Positions 1-5,725 of a DNA stretch of 6,406 nt are shown here, one piece after another (positions within the stretch are counted from its first letter, which is position 1; the number at the start of each line of letters is the position of its first letter). The notes beneath the pieces are model-generated. The model was not told the DNA's origin and made no database searches. It was given only the letters and a program-made list of their open reading frames with translations. Position numbers and translations under genes: made by a program. This DNA comes from Immundisolibacteraceae bacterium. GTDB lineage: Bacteria; Pseudomonadota; Gammaproteobacteria; Immundisolibacterales; Immundisolibacteraceae. The stretch covers positions 1-6,406 of the forward strand of contig JAESTY010000383.1 of the NCBI GenBank assembly GCA_016763355.1, in the 5' to 3' direction.

Positions 1-1
1 C

Positions 2-568
2 CTGCCGGTACGCACGCTGAACCTGGATGAAGAAGAAGTTGAATCCCTCTACGAACTGCACCTGCTGACCATCAAACCGGTAATGTATATCGCCAACGTC
101 GCCGAAGATGGTTTTACCGACAACCCATTTCTGGATAAAGTAGCCGCTATCGCCAGCGCCGAAAACACCCAAATTGTTGCCATCAGTGCGGCGATAGAGA
201 GCGACATCGTTGAACTCGACAATGAAGAAAAAGCCGAATTCCTGTCAGAAATGAATCTTGAAGAACCGGGTCTCAACCGGGTGATTCGCGCCGGCTATGA
301 ACTACTCGGTCTGCAGACCTATTTCACCGCTGGCGAGCAGGAGGTGCGTGCATGGACATTGACCGCCGGTAGCAAGGCACCCCAGGCCGCCGCGGTGATT
401 CACACCGATTTTGAACGCGGTTTTATTAAGGCGGAAGTGATTACCTATGATGACTTCATTGAATATAAAGGTGAGGCTGGCGCCAAAGATGCGGGCAAGT
501 GGCGTCAGGAAGGCAAAGAATATGTGTTTGCGGATGGTGACGTGGTGCACTTTCGGTTTAATGTTTAG
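2..568 (+). CDS. ychF: Ribosome-binding ATPase YchF/EngD (Obg family), C-terminal part, 5' truncated by window edge
   Basis: This is the last 188 residues of YchF, a cytosolic TRAFAC-class P-loop protein that binds ribosomes and in E. coli prefers ATP to GTP. The open frame runs in from the left edge, so the Met at base 83 is internal. Visible motifs are the degenerate G4 element YIANVAEDG (window residues 29-37; E. coli has NVNE), the SAA of G5 in VAISAAIES, and LEEPGLNRVIRAGY just before the TGS domain. The TGS domain fills roughly the last 85 residues, from LGLQTYFTAG to the family-typical C terminus GDVVHFRFNV. The family is about 363 residues long, so about half is present and the C terminus is intact. 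No terminator is visible in the 59 bases before the next gene, so some readthrough into it is possible. The assignment is secure from family motifs. Confidence 0.97.
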   Translation: MPVRTLNLDEEEVESLYELHLLTIKPVMYIANVAEDGFTDNPFLDKVAAIASAENTQIVAISAAIESDIVELDNEEKAEFLSEMNLEEPGLNRVIRAGYELLGLQTYFTAGEQEVRAWTLTAGSKAPQAAAVIHTDFERGFIKAEVITYDDFIEYKGEAGAKDAGKWRQEGKEYVFADGDVVHFRFNV

Positions 569-627
569 CAACACCACTGCCAAGAGCTAACAGCCATCAA
601 GAGCATTTAACTTATAGGGAGAAGCAA

Positions 628-1497
628 ATGAGCAGCATCTGGGTTGATTTAATGGGCGTGGATTATCGCCAGCGCTACATAGACGCTGGGGGCATTCGTA
701 CCCGGGTCATCGAGGCTGGCAGTGGCCCAGCGCTGATCTTTCTGCATGGCACCGGCGGTCACGCCGAAGCCTACATGCGCAATATTGCCGCTCATGCTGA
801 ACATTTCCACGTCTACTCCATCGACATGATCGGCCACGGTTACACCGACCGTCCCGACTGTGATTACACCATCGATGATTTTGTCGATCACCTGGTTAAG
901 TTCATCGACGCTATCGGTGGCGAACCGGTTTACCTGTCCGGTGAATCCCTCGGTGCCATGGTGTCTTCCTGGACCGCGATCAAATACCCCGAGAAAGTCA
1001 TCAAGCTGGTGCAGAACACCGGCATATTGATGCCACCAAATGCCAAAGGCCGCGCCGAACTCAGTGACGCCCTGGAACGCTCCAAAAAAGCTGCCGGCAA
1101 CCTCACTAAAGATGCAGTTCGAGCCCGTCTGGGCTGGTTAATGGCCGAGCCTGAAAAATCGATCACCGATGAACTGGTTGATGTCCGCTACGAGGTTTAT
1201 GCCCAGCCAGGCATGGCTCCGATCATGGGCAAAATTGCTATGAGCGTACTCGGCGGCGTGGTCGATGATGAATGGTGTAATCGCTGGGTTAATCCTGAAC
1301 TCATGCGCGACATCAAATGCCCAACCCTAGTGCTCTGGACCCGCCACAATCCCGGCCAACCAGTAGAACTTGCCGAAGAAGCCATGACCTATATTCCTGA
1401 CGCCCGCATGGTGGTGCTGGAAAACAGTGCTCACTGGCCTCAGTGGGAAGAACCAGAGCCATTTAACAAGGCTCATCTGGAATTTTTGCTGGCCTAA
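628..1497 (+). CDS. Alpha/beta hydrolase, meta-cleavage-product hydrolase (MhpC/BphD) superfamily, atypical catalytic acid
   Basis: A 289-residue cytosolic alpha/beta hydrolase with no signal peptide. Seen: oxyanion-hole loop HGTGG (residues 40-44), nucleophile elbow GESLG with Ser107, lid region about 130-220, and the C-terminal histidine in SAHWPQWEEPEPFN (His269). The order and the HWPQWE context match C-C bond hydrolases of meta-cleavage pathways. At the place where BphD has WGRDDRFVP with the catalytic Asp, this protein reads WTRHNPGQPVE, so Asn241 occupies the acid position, with Glu247 nearby. I saw no acid after strand 6 either (KLVQNTG). It could therefore act on another ester or C-C substrate, or use a dyad. 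The start is supported by AGGGAGAAG at 616-624, about 6 bases from the ATG. It follows ychF by 59 bases and ends before a hairpin terminator. The family call is firm and the substrate is unknown. Confidence 0.9.
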   Translation: MSSIWVDLMGVDYRQRYIDAGGIRTRVIEAGSGPALIFLHGTGGHAEAYMRNIAAHAEHFHVYSIDMIGHGYTDRPDCDYTIDDFVDHLVKFIDAIGGEPVYLSGESLGAMVSSWTAIKYPEKVIKLVQNTGILMPPNAKGRAELSDALERSKKAAGNLTKDAVRARLGWLMAEPEKSITDELVDVRYEVYAQPGMAPIMGKIAMSVLGGVVDDEWCNRWVNPELMRDIKCPTLVLWTRHNPGQPVELAEEAMTYIPDARMVVLENSAHWPQWEEPEPFNKAHLEFLLA

Positions 1498-1510
1498 TCA
1501 CTGCACCTGA

Positions 1511-1555
1511 TTGACCTGCCGCTTCGGTTTAGCCGGGTGGCAGGTCAACCCTTTT
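1511..1555 (+). terminator. Probable intrinsic terminator after the first hydrolase
   Basis: A perfect 10-bp inverted repeat, TTGACCTGCC (1511-1520) and GGCAGGTCAA (1539-1548), encloses 18 bases that can form a small inner CGG/CCG stem. It is followed by CCCTTTT. It lies 13 bases after the hydrolase stop. The T run is short, so termination may be incomplete. Confidence 0.65.
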
Positions 1556-1560
1556 AAAGC

Positions 1561-1626
1561 CGCCTCGTTGTTACAGGTTCTTACGAAGTTTTTGATGGGC
1601 CCTCCTTACGGAGGCGATTAGCCATC
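1561..1626 (+). promoter_or_regulatory. Structured leader region upstream of the EF-hand protein, possible weak promoter
   Basis: Two nested stems are visible: GATGG (1594-1598) with CCATC (1622-1626), enclosing CCTCC (1601-1605), loop TTAC, GGAGG (1610-1614). A competing pairing is CGCCTC (1561-1566) with GAGGCG (1611-1616), which would exclude the inner stem. A poor promoter match, TTGTTA (1568-1573), 17 bases, then TTTGAT (1591-1596), has 4 of 6 consensus bases in each box. If that promoter is used, the transcript starts within this stretch and the competing upstream arm is not transcribed. I recognise no known riboswitch class. The function is inference only. Confidence 0.25.
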
Positions 1627-1656
1627 GGGAATTTCACAACAATCTGAGGACAACCC

Positions 1657-2163
1657 ATGCAACAGAAAACATCAAAGCTGATCGGTATCATCCTGTTTGG
1701 ACTGTTATCGACCGGGCTGTTTATTCAACCAGTCCAGGCAGAACAAACCACCGCCACCGAGCCTAACCAAAGCAGATTTGAGCGATTCGACCGTGATAAC
1801 AACGGCGAACTCAGCAGCCGTGAACAGCATTACGCTAAGAAGATGAAAAAGCGTAAAAAAGACCAGCGCTCTGGCGGCAAGCACCAACCACAAAATGATC
1901 AACGGTTTGCCCGCATGGACCGTAATGATGATGGTCAAATCAATCAACGCGAACGTCAACGCGCCCGTAATTTTCGTGAGCGCGCCAATAGCCATGGTCG
2001 CTCCGATTCCCGCATCCACCAGGGTAACCGCCAACTGGCGCAAAATTCTGCTAACCGCTACCCCAGCATGGGACAAGGCCGCAGCAATATGAGCCGGTCG
2101 GGGAGCCGCGGCAGCTCTCGTGGCGGACACAAAGGAGGCGGCAACAGCGGTGGACGTCGCTAA
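1657..2163 (+). CDS. Small exported EF-hand protein with basic Gly/Ser/Arg-rich tail
   Basis: A 168-residue protein, probably periplasmic or secreted and calcium-binding. The N terminus is a clear Sec signal: a Lys at 4 and 7, hydrophobic stretch LIGIILFGLLSTGLF (8-22), and a likely cut after VQA (residue 28). Two canonical 12-residue EF-hand loops follow: DRDNNGELSSRE (45-56) and DRNDDGQINQRE (88-99). Each has Gly at position 6, a hydrophobic residue at 8 and Glu at 12. They are separated by a strongly basic linker (KKMKKRKKDQR, 61-71). From about 100 on, the protein is low-complexity and rich in Arg, Ser, Gly, Asn and Gln, ending in HKGGGNSGGRR. The start is set by GAGGA at 1646-1650, 6 bases before the ATG. 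Terminators on both sides make it a probable single-gene unit. Calcium binding follows from the motif. The partner and role are unknown, and no link to the catabolic genes is evident. Confidence 0.85.
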   Translation: MQQKTSKLIGIILFGLLSTGLFIQPVQAEQTTATEPNQSRFERFDRDNNGELSSREQHYAKKMKKRKKDQRSGGKHQPQNDQRFARMDRNDDGQINQRERQRARNFRERANSHGRSDSRIHQGNRQLAQNSANRYPSMGQGRSNMSRSGSRGSSRGGHKGGGNSGGRR

Positions 2164-2217
2164 GCTAGCCAGTCAACCAGAGAGTTTTCTCTCAATCTCA
2201 TAATGAGCCCTCTCTAT

Positions 2218-2254
2218 CCGGCATGAGCGTCGCTCATGCCGGCTTTTTGTTGTT
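2218..2254 (+). terminator. Strong intrinsic terminator after the EF-hand gene
   Basis: A perfect 11-bp stem, CCGGCATGAGC (2218-2228) with GCTCATGCCGG (2232-2242), and a 3-base loop GTC, followed by CTTTTTGTTGTT. It lies 54 bases after the stop. Smaller dyads precede it: GAGAG/CTCTC (2180-2184/2189-2193) and CTCAT/ATGAG (2197-2201/2203-2207). Confidence 0.93.
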
Positions 2255-2459
2255 CTCGTCCCAAAAACCTCTGCGAAACCCCAACTCTGCCCGCCGCTCG
2301 ATATTTTGTCGATTAACAAACGACGTGTCGATAAATAATCCGGGTTAAAGTAACCGCCTGCCTACCAACAGATCTCAATCAGATCAATGGATACAACATC
2401 GGTCAGGTCGGTTCGGTAGGATATCGCTTTACTATCACTGTCCAGGAGAGGGAAAAATC
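2255..2459 (+). promoter_or_regulatory. Control region of the BphD/HsaD-type hydrolase: candidate promoter and operator-like dyads
   Basis: No gene fits this 205-base stretch. A candidate promoter is TTGTCG (2306-2311), 18 bases, GATAAA (2330-2335), each 4 of 6 to the sigma-70 consensus; the AT-rich ATAAATAAT at 2331-2339 adds some support. TCGAT occurs three times between 2298 and 2332. Just after the -10 candidate lies the dyad GGTTA-AAG-TAACC (2343-2355), and further on GATCT-N5-AGATC (2371-2385); either could bind a repressor. The Shine-Dalgarno is AGGAGAGGG (2444-2452), ahead of the ATG at 2460. The promoter implies an untranslated leader of about 115 bases. All site assignments are by eye. 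Confidence 0.35.
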
Positions 2460-3296
2460 ATGGCCTATACAGAAGAGCAAACCAGTAAATACGTCACCGT
2501 TGACGGCATGCAGCTGCATTACAACGAAGCCGGTAGCGGCGAAACCGTGATCATGTTGCACGGCGGCGGTCCCGGTGCAGCTGGCTGGAGTAATTTCTCC
2601 CGCAACATGGATGCCTTTGCCGAGAATTACCACACCATCTTGCTGGACTGCCCTGGCTTTAATAAATCCGATCCGGTGGTTTCAGATTTACCCCGTGATG
2701 TGCTCAACGCCAACGCGGTTAAGGGTCTGATGGACCAGCTCGACATTGATAAGGCCCACCTGATCGGCAACTCTATGGGCGGCGCCTCTTCGCTAAGTTT
2801 TGCGCTGCAATACCCAGACCGTTTAGACAAACTCATTTTGATGGGCGCCGGCGGTGGCGGCCAAAGCCTGTTCGCACCGATGCCGATGGAAGGCATCAAA
2901 ATTCTGTTCGCGCTTTACCAGAACCCTTCGCTTGAATTGTTGAAAAAGATGATTCAGGTATTCGTGTTTGATCCATCAAAAATGACCGACGACCTGATCC
3001 AGAAACGCTACGACAATATGATGCGCAAGCCCGAGCACCTGGAAAATTTCGTCAAGAGCATGGCTAATCCGGCCAAAGCGCTGACCGATTTCAGCTCACG
3101 TCTAGGTGAGGTAAAGGCCAAAACTTTAGTCATCTGGGGCCGGGATGATCGTTTCGTGCCACTGGATCATGGCCTGAAGTTTGTCTGGGGTATTCCAGAT
3201 GCGGACCTGCATGTATTCAGTCATTGCGGACATTGGGCCCAGTGGGAACATGCCGACAAGTTCAACCGTTTAGCAATGAGCTTTATCGCTAATTAG
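2460..3296 (+). CDS. Meta-cleavage product C-C bond hydrolase (BphD/HsaD/TesD type)
   Basis: A 278-residue cytosolic alpha/beta hydrolase that, by family, hydrolyses the C-C bond of a ring-opened 2-hydroxy-6-oxo-dienoate to a 2-hydroxydienoate and a carboxylic acid. Seen: oxyanion-hole motif HGGGPGAAGW (34-43), nucleophile elbow GNSMGG with Ser105, WGRDDRFVPLDHG with Asp230 at the BphD acid position, and CGHWAQWEHADKFNR with His258 followed by the conserved Trp259. Arg183 in QKRYDN falls at the spacing of the substrate-binding Arg190 of BphD. Length matches the family (about 280-290). The start has AGGAGAGGG at 2444-2452. It lies between two strong terminators, so it is probably a single-gene transcript with its own control region. 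The acyl-CoA dehydrogenase pair downstream is consistent with a steroid (HsaD) role, but sequence alone does not separate that from biphenyl-type or other aromatic substrates. Confidence 0.94.
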   Translation: MAYTEEQTSKYVTVDGMQLHYNEAGSGETVIMLHGGGPGAAGWSNFSRNMDAFAENYHTILLDCPGFNKSDPVVSDLPRDVLNANAVKGLMDQLDIDKAHLIGNSMGGASSLSFALQYPDRLDKLILMGAGGGGQSLFAPMPMEGIKILFALYQNPSLELLKKMIQVFVFDPSKMTDDLIQKRYDNMMRKPEHLENFVKSMANPAKALTDFSSRLGEVKAKTLVIWGRDDRFVPLDHGLKFVWGIPDADLHVFSHCGHWAQWEHADKFNRLAMSFIAN

Positions 3297-3310
3297 GTCA
3301 ATCCGTAACC

Positions 3311-3343
3311 AAAATGGCTCAGCAACTGCTGGGCCATTTTTTT
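3311..3343 (+). terminator. Strong intrinsic terminator between hydrolase and acyl-CoA dehydrogenase genes
   Basis: A stem of 13 pairs: AAAATGGC (3311-3318) with GCCATTTT (3333-3340), one T-G wobble, then CAGC/GCTG (3320-3323/3328-3331) with the A-T-containing core and loop AACT (3324-3327). A run of seven T closes it (3337-3343). It starts 14 bases after the hydrolase stop and ends only 29 bases before the next start codon, which leaves very little room for a separate promoter. Confidence 0.9.
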
Positions 3344-3350
3344 CTGCCGT

Positions 3351-3366
3351 TAATAAATAGCCGGGG
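3351..3366 (+). promoter_or_regulatory. Start region of the first acyl-CoA dehydrogenase: AT-rich -10-like box and weak Shine-Dalgarno
   Basis: TAATAA (3351-3356) is the only -10-like sequence between terminator and gene. A box 17 bases upstream would be GCTGGG, inside the terminator stem, which is no -35 match. The ribosome site is only GGGG (3363-3366), 6 bases before the ATG. Expression may therefore depend on readthrough of the terminator or on an activator-dependent promoter. Low confidence. Confidence 0.25.
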
Positions 3367-3372
3367 CACCCG

Positions 3373-4572
3373 ATGCAGCTTGATTTCACCCCTGAAGAAG
3401 AAGCTTTCCGCCTGGAAGTCCGCGAGTTTATCGAGGCCGAATATCCGCAGCCATTGCGGGACAAAATGAACGCTGGGGCCGCACCCAACAAGCAGGACTA
3501 CGTCACCTGGCAACAAATTTTGCACCGCAAAGGCTGGATCGCGCCACGCTGGCCTGAACAATACGGTGGCACCGGTTGGAGTCCAACCCAGAGCTATATC
3601 TTCGATGAAGAAATCAGCGCCGCCCAGACCCCGCGAGTAATGCCATTTGGACTGACCATGCTGGGCCCGGTATTACTGTCATTTGGCTCCGAAGACCAGA
3701 AACAGCAATATCTGCCGGCGATTCTCGACAGCACCACCTGGTGGTGTCAGGGCTATTCAGAACCCGACGCAGGCTCTGATCTTGCCAGCCTGAAGACCCA
3801 GGCCGTCGATAAGGGTGATCATTATTTAGTTAACGGCTCGAAAATCTGGACCACCTACGCCCATTACGCCGACAAGATGTTCTGCCTGGTGCGTACCAGT
3901 AGCGAAGGCCGCAAACAGCAGGGCATCTCTTTTGTGTTACTCGATATGAATGATCCGGGGGTTGAGGTCGCACCGATTATTACTAATAACGGCTTACACA
4001 CGGTTAATCAGGTATTCCTCAAAGACGTCAAAGTACCCAAAGAAAACCTGGTCGGTGAAGAAGGCGCTGGCTGGACCATCGCCAAATACCTGCTCGGCCA
4101 TGAGCGTACTGTCATCGCTGGTGTCGCCGCCTCAAAGCAACAAATGAAACGACTCAAAACCATTGCAGAACAGGAAACTCAACAGGGCCAGCCGCTTTGG
4201 CAGGACAACCGTTTTCGCGACCGGGTTGCCGAAGTTAGCATCGACCTGCTAGCACTGGAACAGACCAACATGCGGGTACTCTCAGACGAAAGTGCTGGTC
4301 GCGGGCCAGGGCCAGAGGCATCGTTACTAAAAATTCGCGGCACCGAAATTCAACAGATGATCACTGAACTACTCGCCGAGGCGGTCGGTTATTACGGCCT
4401 GCCCTATCACAAAGAAGTGTTACTCAGCGGCTGGGGTGAAACCGAACCAGTGGGTCCTGATTACGCCGCACCGCTGCTGCCCCACTATTTTGACTGGCGC
4501 AAAAGCTCGATCTACGGCGGTTCCAACGAGATTCAGAAGAACATCATCGCTAAAGCCGTGCTTGGTTTATAA
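3373..4572 (+). CDS. Acyl-CoA dehydrogenase, large/catalytic subunit of a probable alpha-beta pair (pimeloyl-CoA dehydrogenase large-subunit-like)
   Basis: A 399-residue FAD-dependent acyl-CoA dehydrogenase that would introduce an alpha,beta double bond into a CoA thioester and pass electrons to ETF. Seen: N-terminal helical domain starting DFTPEEEAFRLEVREF; WPEQYGGTGWS (60-70); signature WCQGYSEPDAGSDLAS (124-139); flavin-side NGSKIWTT (154-161); C-terminal IYGGSNEIQKNIIAK (380-394). In medium-chain enzymes the catalytic Glu sits in YEGT; here that position is Gly382. Glu244 in LLGHERT matches the alternative catalytic Glu of isovaleryl-CoA dehydrogenase (ERLVL context). The usual TRxxFGxPI flavin-binding segment after this helix is absent, replaced by a charged stretch (about 262-285), but present in the partner encoded 16 bases downstream. 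Substrate unknown; a steroid-derived acyl-CoA is plausible. The start is the first ATG, with only a GGGG ribosome site. Confidence 0.94.
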   Translation: MQLDFTPEEEAFRLEVREFIEAEYPQPLRDKMNAGAAPNKQDYVTWQQILHRKGWIAPRWPEQYGGTGWSPTQSYIFDEEISAAQTPRVMPFGLTMLGPVLLSFGSEDQKQQYLPAILDSTTWWCQGYSEPDAGSDLASLKTQAVDKGDHYLVNGSKIWTTYAHYADKMFCLVRTSSEGRKQQGISFVLLDMNDPGVEVAPIITNNGLHTVNQVFLKDVKVPKENLVGEEGAGWTIAKYLLGHERTVIAGVAASKQQMKRLKTIAEQETQQGQPLWQDNRFRDRVAEVSIDLLALEQTNMRVLSDESAGRGPGPEASLLKIRGTEIQQMITELLAEAVGYYGLPYHKEVLLSGWGETEPVGPDYAAPLLPHYFDWRKSSIYGGSNEIQKNIIAKAVLGL

Positions 4573-4578
4573 ATAAGG

Positions 4579-4588
4579 GGTTATAACC
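4579..4588. repeat. Perfect palindrome between Shine-Dalgarno and start of the second dehydrogenase gene
   Basis: GGTTATAACC is a perfect 10-base palindrome immediately before the ATG at 4589 and overlapping the end of the ribosome site AAGGGG (4575-4580). It shares the half-sites GGTTA/TAACC with the dyad at 2343-2355, though with a different spacer. It may be chance. Confidence 0.3.
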
Positions 4589-5725
4589 ATGGACTATCAG
4601 CTCAACGAACTCCAGCAGATGCTGCAGCAGAGCGCCGAAAAGTATATCGAGCGCGATTACGACTTCCTCACCCGTCAAAGCCGCGCTGCCAGTGACCTGG
4701 GCTATAGCCAGCAGCAATGGCAGCAATTTGCTGAACTAGGCTGGCTTGGGCTGCCGTTCAACGAAGAAGATGGCGGTTTCGGCGGCGGTGCCGGCGAAAT
4801 TATGGTGTTAATGGAAGCCTTTGGCCGCGGCCTGGTGCTAGAGCCCTATTTAGCCAGCATCGTGCTCAGCGGACAGTTATTTGCCAGACTTGGCAATACA
4901 GAACAAAAAGCTGATCTGCTACCCAAACTTATAGACGGCAGCTGCAAGCTAGCACTGGCCCATAGCGAGCCCGGTAGTCGGTATGAACTGGAACGGGTAC
5001 AGAGCAAGGCCGATTCCAATGACGCCAGCTATCTGCTCAGTGGACAAAAATCCGTGGTCCTCAACGGCAACGACGCTGATTATTATTTAATCAGCGCTAG
5101 AACCGGTGGCGCTGGAGATATCGATGCTGAAGGAATCAGCCTGTTCCTGGTCGCTGCGGATAGCCCTGGCTTAACCGTCCGTGGTTACCGTACCGCCGAT
5201 GGATTACAGGCCGCCGACCTGACTTTCGAACAACTGGAGGTTGCTGAAAGTGCTTTATTGGGCGAGCCTGGCAACGCCTTCGAAGCCATTGAGTGGTGTT
5301 TTGATCAGGGCATCGCTGCGCTCAGCGCCGAAGCACTGGGCTGTATGGAAATCCTCCACCAGACCACGGTGGAATACCTGCAAACCCGTAAACAGTTCGA
5401 CACGCCAATCGGCAAATTCCAGGTGCTGCAGCACGCGGCGGTGGATATGTTTATTGCGCTGTCGCAGAGCCGGTCGATGGTTTATCTGGCTGCAGACCGA
5501 GCCGATAGTGCTCGTGACCAACGCAGAGCCGCATTGTCGGCGGCAAAAAACTTTATTGGCCGCGCCGGTCGACTGATGGGCCAGAGTGCAACCCAGCTCC
5601 ATGGCGGTGTCGGTATGAGCGACGAGCTTAATGTCTCCCACTATTTCAAACGCCTGACCACCATTAACACCTGGCTCGGTGACGACAACCACCATTTAGC
5701 TCAATACAGTGATTCACTCTTATGA
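4589..5725 (+). CDS. Acyl-CoA dehydrogenase, small/non-catalytic subunit of a probable alpha-beta pair (pimeloyl-CoA dehydrogenase small-subunit-like)
   Basis: A 378-residue acyl-CoA dehydrogenase-fold protein. Seen: N-terminal helical domain, LGLPFNEEDGGFGGG (53-67), a decayed first signature LALAHSEPGSRYELE (121-135), intact TRKQFDTPIGKFQVLQ (266-281), and intact QLHGGVGMSDE (336-346), the last two being flavin-contacting elements of the family. It has no catalytic base: the YEGT position reads TWLGDD (361-366), and the isovaleryl-CoA dehydrogenase-type Glu helix reads CFDQGIAALSAE (237-248) without the GluArg pair. This complements the upstream protein, which keeps a catalytic Glu but lacks TRxxF. 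The two are therefore read as obligate partners, as in the alpha2-beta2 ChsE1-ChsE2 class. It starts 16 bases after the upstream stop with AAGGGG (4575-4580) as ribosome site, and its TGA overlaps the next start. The alternative that it is an independent enzyme is unlikely without a base. Confidence 0.92.
   Translation: MDYQLNELQQMLQQSAEKYIERDYDFLTRQSRAASDLGYSQQQWQQFAELGWLGLPFNEEDGGFGGGAGEIMVLMEAFGRGLVLEPYLASIVLSGQLFARLGNTEQKADLLPKLIDGSCKLALAHSEPGSRYELERVQSKADSNDASYLLSGQKSVVLNGNDADYYLISARTGGAGDIDAEGISLFLVAADSPGLTVRGYRTADGLQAADLTFEQLEVAESALLGEPGNAFEAIEWCFDQGIAALSAEALGCMEILHQTTVEYLQTRKQFDTPIGKFQVLQHAAVDMFIALSQSRSMVYLAADRADSARDQRRAALSAAKNFIGRAGRLMGQSATQLHGGVGMSDELNVSHYFKRLTTINTWLGDDNHHLAQYSDSLL

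Noticed and set aside
83..568. Reading ychF as starting at the Met at 83
   Set aside because: The same frame is open to base 2 and encodes YchF-like sequence (LNLDEEEVESL, LTIKPVMYIANV). The Met is internal and the gene is cut by the window edge.
581..604. Direct repeat CAAGAGC (581-587 and 598-604) between ychF and the first hydrolase
   Set aside because: Seven bases repeated twice is close to chance level, and no -10 or -35 pattern is arranged around it.
1705..2130. 141-codon open frame on the - strand opposite the EF-hand gene
   Set aside because: It lies wholly antisense to a gene with a signal peptide, good ribosome site and two EF-hands. Its Ala/Thr/Ile-rich composition follows from the complementary codons, and it has no recognisable domain.
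2371..2388. Possible mobile-element target duplication (AGATC repeats)
   Set aside because: No transposase, terminal inverted repeats or inserted segment lies between or beside the copies. It is better read as a possible dyad.
5255..5695. 146-codon open frame on the - strand inside the second dehydrogenase gene
   Set aside because: It lies within conserved dehydrogenase sequence (TRKQF and LHGGVG regions). It has no family resemblance and is explained as a shadow frame.
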